Notes under the pieces: generated by a model
What the model was told of the DNA's origin: nothing
Database searches by the model: none
Seen by the model: only the letters and a program-made list of their open reading frames with translations
Part shown: positions 9,248 to 16,433 of the stretch, piece by piece
Numbering within the stretch: position 1 is the first letter of the stretch
Layout: every line of letters begins with the position of its first letter
Assembly: GCF_002754245.1 (NCBI RefSeq)
Contig: NZ_PEEX01000001.1
Span: 3,514,001-3,578,000 of the forward strand
DNA from: Chryseobacterium sp. 52
GTDB lineage: Bacteria > Bacteroidota > Bacteroidia > Flavobacteriales > Weeksellaceae
Direction of reading: 5' to 3'
DNA: 64,000 nt
Program-made: the position numbers and the translations under genes

Positions 9248-9412
9248 ATGAAAAATCAAGATTTACCGAAAGGAAAAAAACTGAACAAAAAACAATTAAG
9301 AAGTATCACAGGCGGATTAATGGACTGTATTGATCCGATGACCGGAGGATGCAGAAAAATATCGCTGGGCTGTGCCCAATTACAGTGCAGACCGATTATA
9401 GATCCTTTATAA
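9248..9412 (+). CDS. Small double-glycine leader, Cys-rich bacteriocin-like peptide (copy 1)
   Basis: 54 residues. The N-terminal leader is basic (KGKKLNKKQLRSITGG) and ends in a GG processing site at residues 22-23, followed by a core with four Cys. Core pattern: CIDP, GGCRK, GCAQLQCRP. The gene is preceded by a short sequence block shared with copy 2 (CTTAGTT, AACTAAC, AAAATCAA then ACAATG) and followed by a hairpin terminator, so it is a transcription unit of its own. Peptides with such leaders in Chryseobacterium are commonly called bacteriocin-like; export by a peptidase-containing ABC transporter is expected but none is encoded nearby. Confidence 0.75.
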   Translation: MKNQDLPKGKKLNKKQLRSITGGLMDCIDPMTGGCRKISLGCAQLQCRPIIDPL

Positions 9413-9425
9413 ACATCGAAATAAC

Positions 9426-9453
9426 AACCGTTCATTCAATGAGCGGTTTTTTT
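9426..9453 (+). terminator. Terminator after peptide copy 1
   Basis: Stem AACCGTTCATT / AATGAGCGGTT (one G-T pair) with a one-base loop core, followed by a run of seven T. It begins 13 bp after the stop. Confidence 0.75.
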
Positions 9454-9565
9454 GTATTGCTTTTTACCGTTTAGTACCTCAAGTTTATATTTTTTCTTAC
9501 AGCAGTGATTTATGTTGATATTTTTTATATCTTAGTTTTTAACTAACTCAATAAAAATCAAGACA

Positions 9566-9754
9566 ATGAGAAACCTACTTTTACAAAGCGGAAAAAAACT
9601 AAGTAAAAAACAACTAAAAACTATTGCAGGAGGTTTACTGAACTGCGTAGAGCCCGTTCTTTGTCCGGTTCAGCCATGCGAACCTTCTTCAGATCCAAAT
9701 GGATGTACTATTATTTCTAAGGTTTGTGCACAAAAAGAGTGCAGACCGCAATAA
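9566..9754 (+). CDS. Small double-glycine leader, Cys-rich bacteriocin-like peptide (copy 2)
   Basis: 62 residues. Leader SGKKLSKKQLKTIAGG is clearly homologous to copy 1, with the GG site at residues 22-23. The core is longer, has six Cys (NCVEP, LCPVQPCEP, GCTII, VCAQKECRPQ) and keeps the terminal CAxxxCR signature of the other two copies. Upstream sequence repeats the block found before copy 1 (CTTAGTT, AACTAAC, AAAATCAAGACAATG), which suggests a shared promoter and 5' leader. No maturase or transporter gene adjoins. Confidence 0.8.
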   Translation: MRNLLLQSGKKLSKKQLKTIAGGLLNCVEPVLCPVQPCEPSSDPNGCTIISKVCAQKECRPQ

Positions 9755-9817
9755 TTTAAAATTATTAAAATCAATAGTTAGTCAATTAAGACTTAAACAA
9801 ATCAAAAATCTAAACTT

Positions 9818-9970
9818 ATGAAAAATCTAAAAAAACTAAGCAAAAGAGAACTACGAGTAATTACTGGCGGAAAAGAAATGTGTATTGATTCGGCTACGGG
9901 AGAATGCAGAAAATACGGGAATAGCTGTGCAGAAATGAAGTGCCGACTAATAGATCCAATAGAATTTTAA
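9818..9970 (+). CDS. Small double-glycine leader, Cys-rich bacteriocin-like peptide (copy 3)
   Basis: 50 residues. Leader MKNLKKLSKRELRVITGG with the GG site at residues 17-18; core with four Cys in the same spacing as copy 1 (CIDS, GECRK, SCAEMKCR) and the same LIDP-type tail. It is 63 bp after copy 2 and is followed by its own terminator, so copies 2 and 3 may share a transcript. The three genes are tandem paralogues that have diverged mainly in the core. Confidence 0.72.
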   Translation: MKNLKKLSKRELRVITGGKEMCIDSATGECRKYGNSCAEMKCRLIDPIEF

Positions 9971-9985
9971 TCAGAAATATCCTTG

Positions 9986-10007
9986 CCGCTCTCAGAGCGG
10001 TTTTTTT
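9986..10007 (+). terminator. Terminator after peptide copy 3
   Basis: Stem CCGCTC / GAGCGG with a 3-nt loop, then seven T, starting 15 bp after the stop codon. Confidence 0.75.
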
Positions 10008-10018
10008 AAAATACAAGC

Positions 10019-10054
10019 AAAAACGCTGCAAAGATGACCTCTGCAGCGTTTTTT
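10019..10054 (-). terminator. Terminator of ychF
   Basis: Stem AAAAACGCTGCA / TGCAGCGTTTTT with a loop of about 10 nt, 27 bp beyond the ychF stop. The A- and T-rich arms make it usable on both strands. Confidence 0.7.
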
Positions 10055-10080
10055 ATTATGACTAACTTTAATATATTCTT

Positions 10081-11172
10081 TTATACGTTGAATCTAAAGT
10101 GCATGATGTCACCATCCTGAACAATATATTCTTTCCCTTCTACAGAAAGTTTTCCGGCTTCTTTTATTTTCACTTCAGAACCGTATGTAAGATAATCATT
10201 GTACTTGATCACTTCTGCACGGATGAAACCTTTTTCGAAATCTGTGTGAATGACACCCGCTGCCTGCGGAGCGGTCCATCCCTGTCCAATTGTCCAGGCT
10301 CTTACCTCTTTCACACCAGCTGTAAAGTATGTCTGAAGCTTTAACAGATCATAAGCTTTTCTGATCAAACGGTTTACTCCAGGCTCTTCAAGACCAAGTT
10401 CTTCAAGGAAAATCTCTCTTTCTTCAAACGTTTCAAGTTCATTGATATCTGCCTCGATCTGTGCTGCCAATACAACCACTTCTGCTCCTTCATTTTTAGC
10501 CATCGTTTCGATCTTTTCTATCCAATCGTTTCCGTTTTTGATAGAATTTTCGTCTACGTTGCACACATATAATACAGGCTTTTTAGTTAAAAGCTGGATA
10601 TCCTCAATGATAGCTTGCGTCATATCATTTACAGGAAATTCTCTTGCATTTTTTCCGTCCTCAATAAACTTCTCCAGGTTCTGAAGTGTTTCATAGACCA
10701 GAATATCGTCTTTCTTTCCTGATTTGATGAATTTTTTAGCTTTTTCAACAGCTTTTCCTACTGTTTCAAGGTCTTTCAGCTGTAACTCGATGTCAATAAT
10801 TTCTTTATCTCTCATCGGGTCTACAGAACCTTCAACATGGATAATATTCCCATTGTCAAAACATCTTAAAACATGGATAATAGCTTCACATTCGCGGATA
10901 TTGGCAAGAAACTGATTTCCCAATCCTTCTCCTTTACTGGCCCCTTTTACAAGACCTGCAATATCAACGATTTCAACGACAGCCGGCAATACTCTTTCCG
11001 GATTCACTAATTTTTCCAGTTCAAATAATCTCTGATCCGGTACAGAAACCGTTCCTAAGTTCGGTTCTATGGTACAGAAAGGATAATTTGCTGATTGAGC
11101 TTTTGCGTTGCTTAAGCAGTTAAAAAGAGTTGATTTACCTACATTCGGTAAGCCTACGATTCCACATTTCAT
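10081..11172 (-). CDS. ychF: Redox-regulated ribosome-associated ATPase YchF
   Basis: 363 residues, the full length of the family. TRAFAC-class P-loop protein: G1 GLPNVGKST at residues 6-14, G3 DIAGLVKGASKGEGLGN, and a C-terminal TGS-like domain ending GDIMHFRFNV. The N-K-x-D position reads YVCNVDE, as in YchF proteins, which prefer ATP to GTP. It binds ribosomes and takes part in translation and oxidative-stress control. A TATCTTTG -7 box lies on the minus strand at 11227-11234. Single-gene unit with its own terminator. Confidence 0.95.
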   Translation of the reverse strand: MKCGIVGLPNVGKSTLFNCLSNAKAQSANYPFCTIEPNLGTVSVPDQRLFELEKLVNPERVLPAVVEIVDIAGLVKGASKGEGLGNQFLANIRECEAIIHVLRCFDNGNIIHVEGSVDPMRDKEIIDIELQLKDLETVGKAVEKAKKFIKSGKKDDILVYETLQNLEKFIEDGKNAREFPVNDMTQAIIEDIQLLTKKPVLYVCNVDENSIKNGNDWIEKIETMAKNEGAEVVVLAAQIEADINELETFEEREIFLEELGLEEPGVNRLIRKAYDLLKLQTYFTAGVKEVRAWTIGQGWTAPQAAGVIHTDFEKGFIRAEVIKYNDYLTYGSEVKIKEAGKLSVEGKEYIVQDGDIMHFRFNV

Positions 11173-11262
11173 ATTTTCTTAGCTTTTGGCAAAAAGCTTT
11201 TGGGCTTATTGCTTGTTAAAGGTGTGCAAAGATAGTGATTTTAGAAAGAGTTTCATAATAAA

Positions 11263-11290
11263 AAAATCTGCCAGATTTTTGACAGATTTT
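11263..11290 (-). terminator. Terminator of the ferritin gene
   Basis: Stem AAAATCTG / CAGATTTT with a 12-nt loop, 28 bp downstream of the ferritin stop on the minus strand and followed there by an A/T tract. Confidence 0.6.
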
Positions 11291-11318
11291 CAATAATTTA
11301 ATTCTTCTTATGCGGTTT

Positions 11319-11870
11319 TTATGGATTGTCACCTGTGGCATTCTGAGCCAGCGGAACATCGTTTGGAGCTTGCTGTAATGTTTTATCTAAAGTAAATAAA
11401 GATTCATCAGTCGCTCTGTCTCCCCCTGCAATTTTCAATTTATCAATCAGGTTACTTGCAAGCGTTTCTTCTTCTATCTGCTCCTGAACAAACCACTGCA
11501 TAAAATTCCATGTTGCCCAGTCTTTTTCTTCCAGTGCAAGATCTACAATTTTGTAAATCGCAGTTGTATTATCCACTTCATGTTTAAAAACTCCATCGAA
11601 ACAGGCTGTTAAAGACTTCGGATCGGCAGGTGGTGCGGGAATGGAATCAACTTTTGGCTTCCCTCCTCTATTCAGTACGTATTCCATGAATTTAACGGAA
11701 TGGTTTCTTTCTTCCTGTGCATGCCTGTAAAGGAAATTGGCAATTCCCTGATATCCTTTGTCGTCTGCCCAAATTCCATAAGACAGAAAAATGTGCGAGG
11801 CATGAATTTCTTTGTTCATCTGATTACTAAGTGCTTTTTCAATAGTCTTGGAAAGTCTGTTGGTATTCAT
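11319..11870 (-). CDS. ftnA: Non-haem ferritin (iron storage)
   Basis: 183 residues. Four-helix-bundle ferritin: NQMNKEIHASHIFLSYGIWA supplies the first glutamate, HAQEERNHSVKFMEYV gives the E--H ferroxidase pair, and VQEQIEEETLASNLIDKL the later ligands. Members form 24-subunit shells that oxidise and store iron in the cytoplasm. The C-terminus is longer than in E. coli FtnA and ends in a polar tail (NATGDNP). Single gene with its own terminator. Confidence 0.92.
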   Translation of the reverse strand: MNTNRLSKTIEKALSNQMNKEIHASHIFLSYGIWADDKGYQGIANFLYRHAQEERNHSVKFMEYVLNRGGKPKVDSIPAPPADPKSLTACFDGVFKHEVDNTTAIYKIVDLALEEKDWATWNFMQWFVQEQIEEETLASNLIDKLKIAGGDRATDESLFTLDKTLQQAPNDVPLAQNATGDNP

Positions 11871-12015
11871 AATGCTATATTTTTGTGATTATGGAAATAA
11901 TGATGCAAAAATGATTCCGATACGAGTCTGTTTTTTATTTATCAGCAGAAAAACACCTGACTAAATACCTGATTTAAAGTAAATTAAACATTTAATTTAT
12001 AGTTATTCTAAAATA

Positions 12016-12043
12016 AAAACCAGTTCTTTTATGAACTGGTTTT
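12016..12043 (-). terminator. Hairpin terminator downstream of the glycosylhydrolase-like gene
   Basis: Perfect stem AAAACCAGTTC / GAACTGGTTTT with a 6-nt loop. On the minus strand it lies about 90 bp after the stop at 12133 and is followed by a T-rich stretch. Confidence 0.6.
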
Positions 12044-12132
12044 ATCTTTTTCTCAAACGCGAAGACGTTATTTTTTTATTATCGTATTGCTTTCAAAAGC
12101 TATTCAGAAAACTTACTTTATATACCAAGCAA

Positions 12133-13743
12133 TTATTTTATTTTCTTTGCCATATAATCACTTTCATTTCCTAGTCTGTCAATTGCTTTGATAGCTATGC
12201 CATCTAATTTTCTCCCGTCTTTAGATTTCGGAATCGCTTTTGAAAGCGTATCCAATGTCAAAATTTCGGTTTCCCATACTCCGTTGTATTGAGTGAAAAT
12301 CACCCATTGGAATACATTTCCTATATTTTTACTGCTCCAGCTTGCCTGTACGGAACTTCCGCTATCTACTGTAAATAAGGTAGGTGTTTGTAATGGCAAA
12401 GCTTTAATCCATGGGCTTTTGGGAATTAATGCTTTCTCTTTATAAGGTCCGTTCTTTAAAGTAGGCAGCATACTGGAATTCTTTGTCAGTCCTGCAATGC
12501 TCCAGTGAATTTCTCCGGCATCATTCTTTAGGATCTGTCTTGAAATTTCAATTTGATTTTTGATTTCCGCAGGGCGGTCTGAGACTTTTATTTCTACCGT
12601 ATTAAGTCCCGGCCAAAGGTGACGGTTCATTGTGTTTTCAGATTGCCACCAGTTTAGCAATGCTTCAAAGCCCTGTCCTTTTGAGTCGATAGGCCAGTAA
12701 AGCTGTGGTGAAAAATAATCTACCCAACCTTTATTCAGCCATAATTTGGCATCCGCGTATAATTCGTCATATTGTGAAGATCCAACGATTCCTGCAGGAT
12801 ATCCGGGCTTCCAGATCCCGAACGGGCTGATCCCGAATCTTACATAATTTTTTTCTGCATGGATTTCTTTATAGATCCTTTCCACAAATCTATTCACATT
12901 ATCTCTTCTCCAGTCTGCCCTTGATAATGATCCTCCGCTTCTCTGATACTCATTCCAGGTTGCATTATCGGGAAAATCTGCGCCTCTGTTGTACGCAGCA
13001 TAAGGATAGAAATAGTCGTCAAAATGTACTGCATCTATGTCATATCTCTTTACAATATCTTTCACAACATTGGAAACGTGTCCCTGTGTTTTTGGATTTG
13101 CAGGATCGAACCAGTACATTCCGTTCTTTAATTTTACAACAATATCAGACAATTTGCTAGCCATAGACAGGCTGTTTACAGCGCCTCCGTTGGAATGATG
13201 GGCCCGGTATGGATTTAACCAGACATGAAGCTCTAAACCTCTCTTATGGGCTTCTTCAATCCAGAACTGAAGGGGATCATAATTTGGATAAGGAGCAGTT
13301 CCCGTCTGTCCGGTCAGAAAATAAGACCAAGGTTCTATGCTGCTTGTATAGAGCGCGTCTGCAGAAGGTCTGATCTGGAAGATGGCCGCATTGAAATTGT
13401 TGTCTTTCAGCATATCGAGCATGCTTATGGCTTCTGCTTTCTGCTGATCAACCGTTAAATCATTTCGTGAAGGCCAGTTGATATTGGCTACACTTGCAAT
13501 CCAGGCACCACGGAATTCTCTTTTGATCTCCGGAAGTGTGGTTCTGAAGTTTTCCTCAGCCGGAGGTACTGCTGTTACAGGTTTTACTGTATTAACAGGT
13601 TCTTTGGGCTTTGATATATTGCTGTTTGGCTTAGCTGTATTTTTTGTGGGTGTTGCTTTTACTGTATTACTCTGTACGGAACAACTGGCATATGATGCAA
13701 AAACTCCGGTTAAAAGAGTAAGCTTTATAATATTCATTCTCAT
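12133..13743 (-). CDS. Family 10-like glycosyl hydrolase lipoprotein
   Basis: About 536 residues. Starts at 13752, 13743 and 13737 are all possible; each gives a lipoprotein signal (LTLLTGVFASYASC) ending at a lipobox Cys. A Lys/Pro/Thr-rich linker follows, then the GHL10 domain (PF02638-type): EFRGAWIASVANINWPS, FQIRPSADALY, LELHVWLNPYRA, AVHFDDYFYPY, FGISPFGIW and WVDYFSPQLYW. A fibronectin-like tail ends the protein. Relatives act on cell-wall or exopolysaccharide glycans; substrate unknown. Likely displayed on the outer membrane. Confidence 0.85.
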   Translation of the reverse strand: MRMNIIKLTLLTGVFASYASCSVQSNTVKATPTKNTAKPNSNISKPKEPVNTVKPVTAVPPAEENFRTTLPEIKREFRGAWIASVANINWPSRNDLTVDQQKAEAISMLDMLKDNNFNAAIFQIRPSADALYTSSIEPWSYFLTGQTGTAPYPNYDPLQFWIEEAHKRGLELHVWLNPYRAHHSNGGAVNSLSMASKLSDIVVKLKNGMYWFDPANPKTQGHVSNVVKDIVKRYDIDAVHFDDYFYPYAAYNRGADFPDNATWNEYQRSGGSLSRADWRRDNVNRFVERIYKEIHAEKNYVRFGISPFGIWKPGYPAGIVGSSQYDELYADAKLWLNKGWVDYFSPQLYWPIDSKGQGFEALLNWWQSENTMNRHLWPGLNTVEIKVSDRPAEIKNQIEISRQILKNDAGEIHWSIAGLTKNSSMLPTLKNGPYKEKALIPKSPWIKALPLQTPTLFTVDSGSSVQASWSSKNIGNVFQWVIFTQYNGVWETEILTLDTLSKAIPKSKDGRKLDGIAIKAIDRLGNESDYMAKKIK

Positions 13744-13823
13744 CGTCTGCAAACTACTTTAAATTTATTTTTTCTAAGAGATTATTATGCCAAAATAAAC
13801 ATTTTAGGACATAGTCTCATAAA

Positions 13824-13850
13824 AAAAGCCCCGAAAAATTCGAGGCTTTT
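13824..13850 (-). terminator. Terminator of typA
   Basis: Stem AAAAGCC-CGAA / TTCG-GGCTTTT with one mismatch, 19 bp beyond the typA stop; T-run on the minus strand from the A7 tract at 13821. Confidence 0.75.
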
Positions 13851-13868
13851 CTAATATATAAGAATTTC

Positions 13869-15674
13869 TTACGCTTTCGCTGATCTTTCCATTCTTTTTC
13901 TTTCTTCTTCAGAAAGAATTTTCTTTCTCATACGGATGAAGTTAGGAGTTACCTCAATTGCTTCATCAGACTGGATATATTCCATACATTCTTCCAGTGA
14001 GAACAATATTTTTGGAGCAACACCTCCATCTTTATCTTTACCTGCAGCACGAATATTGTTTAATTGTTTTGCTTCTACAATATTGATGACAAGATCGCCT
14101 GGTTTGTTTTGCTCACCAATGATCATTCCTGCATAGATCTCTTCGCCCGGATCCACATAAAACTTACCTCTATCCTGTAATTTAGCGATAGAATATTCAG
14201 TTGCCGGACCTTGGCTTTTACTTACCAAAACACCATTGCTTCTTCCAGGAATTGCTCCTTTGAAAGGTTTGTATTCTGTGAAACGGTGCGCCATAATAGC
14301 TTCACCAGCAGTAGCCGTCAACATCTGGGAACGCAATCCGATCAAACCTCTTGAAGGAATCTCGAATTCCATATGCTGCATCTCCCCTTTAGTTTCCATA
14401 ATGTGAAGATCTCCTTTTCTCTGAGTTGCCAAATCGATAACTCTTGAAGCAAATTCTTCAGGAACGTCAACAACCAAAGATTCATAAGGCTCACATTTTT
14501 CTCCGTCGATTTCTCTCAAGATAACCTGTGGCTGACCAATTGTCATTTCGTATCCTTCTCTTCTCATTGTTTCAATCAAAACTGACAAGTGAAGAATACC
14601 TCTACCGAATACCAGGAAAGTGTTTGCATCCTGAGTTTGTTCTACTCTTAATGCTAAGTTTTTCTCTAGTTCTTTGTATAATCTTTCTTTCAGGTGATTA
14701 GAAGTCACATATTTACCATCTTTTCCGAAGAATGGCGAGTTGTTGATAGAGAACGTCATATTCAACGTTGGCTCATCAATAGAAGTTCTTGGCAACGGTT
14801 CAGGATTTTCAATATCTACGAATGAATCACCGATCTGGAAAGCGTCAAAACCTACAACAGCACAGATATCACCTGCTTTTACTTCTGTAACTTTTTTCTT
14901 CCCTAATCCTTCAAAAACGTAAAGTTCTTTTACTTTTCCTTTTAAAACTTTTCCATCTGCCTGAGCAAGACCAATCCATTGAGATTCTTTGATCTCTCCT
15001 CTGATTACTTTTCCAATAGCAATTCTTCCTAAGAAAGAAGAAAAGTCTAGAGAAACGATCTGCATCTGTAAAGTTCCTTCTGATACTTTCGGCTCCGGAA
15101 CATACTGTAAAATACCATCTAATAATGGGAAGATATTTTCTGTTTGTTCTAATGAAGTGTTGAACCATCCTTGTTTAGAAGAACCGTAGAACGTTGGGAA
15201 ATCCAACTGCTCTTCAGTAGCATCAAGTGCAAAGAATAAATCAAATACCTTATCATGAACTTCTTCAGGACGACAGTTTGGTTTGTCAACTTTGTTGATT
15301 ACAACCAAAGGTCTAAGTCCTAATTCCAATGCTTTCTGAAGTACGAATCTTGTCTGAGGCATTGGTCCTTCAAAGGCATCCACCAATAAGATTACCCCAT
15401 CCGCCATTTTTAAAACTCTCTCTACTTCCCCACCAAAATCGGCGTGACCGGGAGTATCGATTACGTTAATTTTAACGTCTTTATAAGTAACAGAAATATT
15501 TTTAGATAGAATGGTAATACCTCGTTCTCTTTCAAGATCGTTATTATCCATTATTAATTCTCCACTTTCCTGATTTTCTCTGAAAATGTTTGTAGCATGA
15601 ATAATCTTGTCAACCAAAGTCGTCTTCCCGTGGTCAACGTGTGCGATAATCGCAATATTTCTAATGTTTTGCAT
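13869..15674 (-). CDS. typA: Translational GTPase TypA/BipA
   Basis: 601 residues, full length. G1 AHVDHGKTTL at residues 11-20, switch I ERGITI, G3 DTPGHADFGGEVER, G4 NKVDK, followed by the EF-G-like domains (GRGILHLSVLIE; PSRGLIGLRSQMLTATAGEA) and the TypA-specific C-terminal domain (GIAxxxR-like LVSKSQGPATEYSI). It binds 70S ribosomes and assists 50S assembly and stress adaptation. A promoter with both -33 and -7 elements is visible just upstream. Confidence 0.97.
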   Translation of the reverse strand: MQNIRNIAIIAHVDHGKTTLVDKIIHATNIFRENQESGELIMDNNDLERERGITILSKNISVTYKDVKINVIDTPGHADFGGEVERVLKMADGVILLVDAFEGPMPQTRFVLQKALELGLRPLVVINKVDKPNCRPEEVHDKVFDLFFALDATEEQLDFPTFYGSSKQGWFNTSLEQTENIFPLLDGILQYVPEPKVSEGTLQMQIVSLDFSSFLGRIAIGKVIRGEIKESQWIGLAQADGKVLKGKVKELYVFEGLGKKKVTEVKAGDICAVVGFDAFQIGDSFVDIENPEPLPRTSIDEPTLNMTFSINNSPFFGKDGKYVTSNHLKERLYKELEKNLALRVEQTQDANTFLVFGRGILHLSVLIETMRREGYEMTIGQPQVILREIDGEKCEPYESLVVDVPEEFASRVIDLATQRKGDLHIMETKGEMQHMEFEIPSRGLIGLRSQMLTATAGEAIMAHRFTEYKPFKGAIPGRSNGVLVSKSQGPATEYSIAKLQDRGKFYVDPGEEIYAGMIIGEQNKPGDLVINIVEAKQLNNIRAAGKDKDGGVAPKILFSLEECMEYIQSDEAIEVTPNFIRMRKKILSEEERKRMERSAKA

Positions 15675-15692
15675 GAATGATTTTTACGGGTG

Positions 15693-15721
15693 CAAAAATA
15701 GTGATTTCTAATGAATAACAA
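15693..15721 (-). promoter_or_regulatory. typA promoter
   Basis: On the minus strand: TTG (15719-15721), 18 bp, then TATTTTTG (15693-15700), which fits the Bacteroidota pattern TTG-N17-23-TAnnTTTG. The -7 box ends 18 bp before the typA start codon. Confidence 0.65.
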
Positions 15722-15959
15722 GCAAGAATATGAATTAATTAACAAATTCATAATGAGAAATTTATGTTATTTCTTTCAAAAAAGCCGGCTAAAATAATAT
15801 CAGTCAACTTCTGTCACAGGCTGCATTTATCTTTGCTTCAATCGTTTTCCTGCATAAAATATGACCGGTTTAAGTGGCCCAAATATTAATTATACGTTCT
15901 AAAAAAACAGACAGGTTATGGTTTAATAAAAGGGAAGCTGTTATTTTAAACCTTGCTTT

Positions 15960-16232
15960 TTATAGCACCGGATCTAGAAACCAGAAGTATAAACAGATTA
16001 AAACTGCCTGAATCAGAATTACTGCTACAAATTTCATTAAAAAGGATTTTTTTGAAATTTTATGCCTGAAAATCAGCATTCCTAAAATAGCACCTGCCGT
16101 TCCTCCAATGAATGTTAATCCTAAAAGTGAATTTTCTGAAACCCTTCGTTTATGCCTGACAGCCAGATTTTTATCTAATCCAAAAATCAGAAAACTAAAA
16201 AGATTAATTCCTAACAATATTATTTTGACCAT
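15960..16232 (-). CDS. DUF1294 family membrane protein
   Basis: 90 residues. Three hydrophobic segments; the family signature is visible: FGLDKNLAVRHKRRVSENSLLGLTFIGG in pieces, with the D-K-x-x-A and R-R-V/I-x-E motifs, then GAILGMLIFRHKISKKSF. DUF1294 proteins are small inner-membrane proteins of unknown function. A TATATTTG -7 element sits on the minus strand at 16238-16245, right before the start, so the transcript would have a very short leader. Confidence 0.85.
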   Translation of the reverse strand: MVKIILLGINLFSFLIFGLDKNLAVRHKRRVSENSLLGLTFIGGTAGAILGMLIFRHKISKKSFLMKFVAVILIQAVLICLYFWFLDPVL

Positions 16233-16433
16233 TGAAGCAAATATAGTAATTTGACGGAACTCATTATGATCGTTTAAAATACTTCTATTCCGGATATTCT
16301 ATTTTTAATGGATGGGATGAGATCATTCATTGTGGTCTATTTAATTTAAATTTTCGGGAGAGATTGTATATAACACATCATCATAAAAATGTAACTTAAG
16401 TGTTCCATATTTAAAACACAATATTTTATTAAT

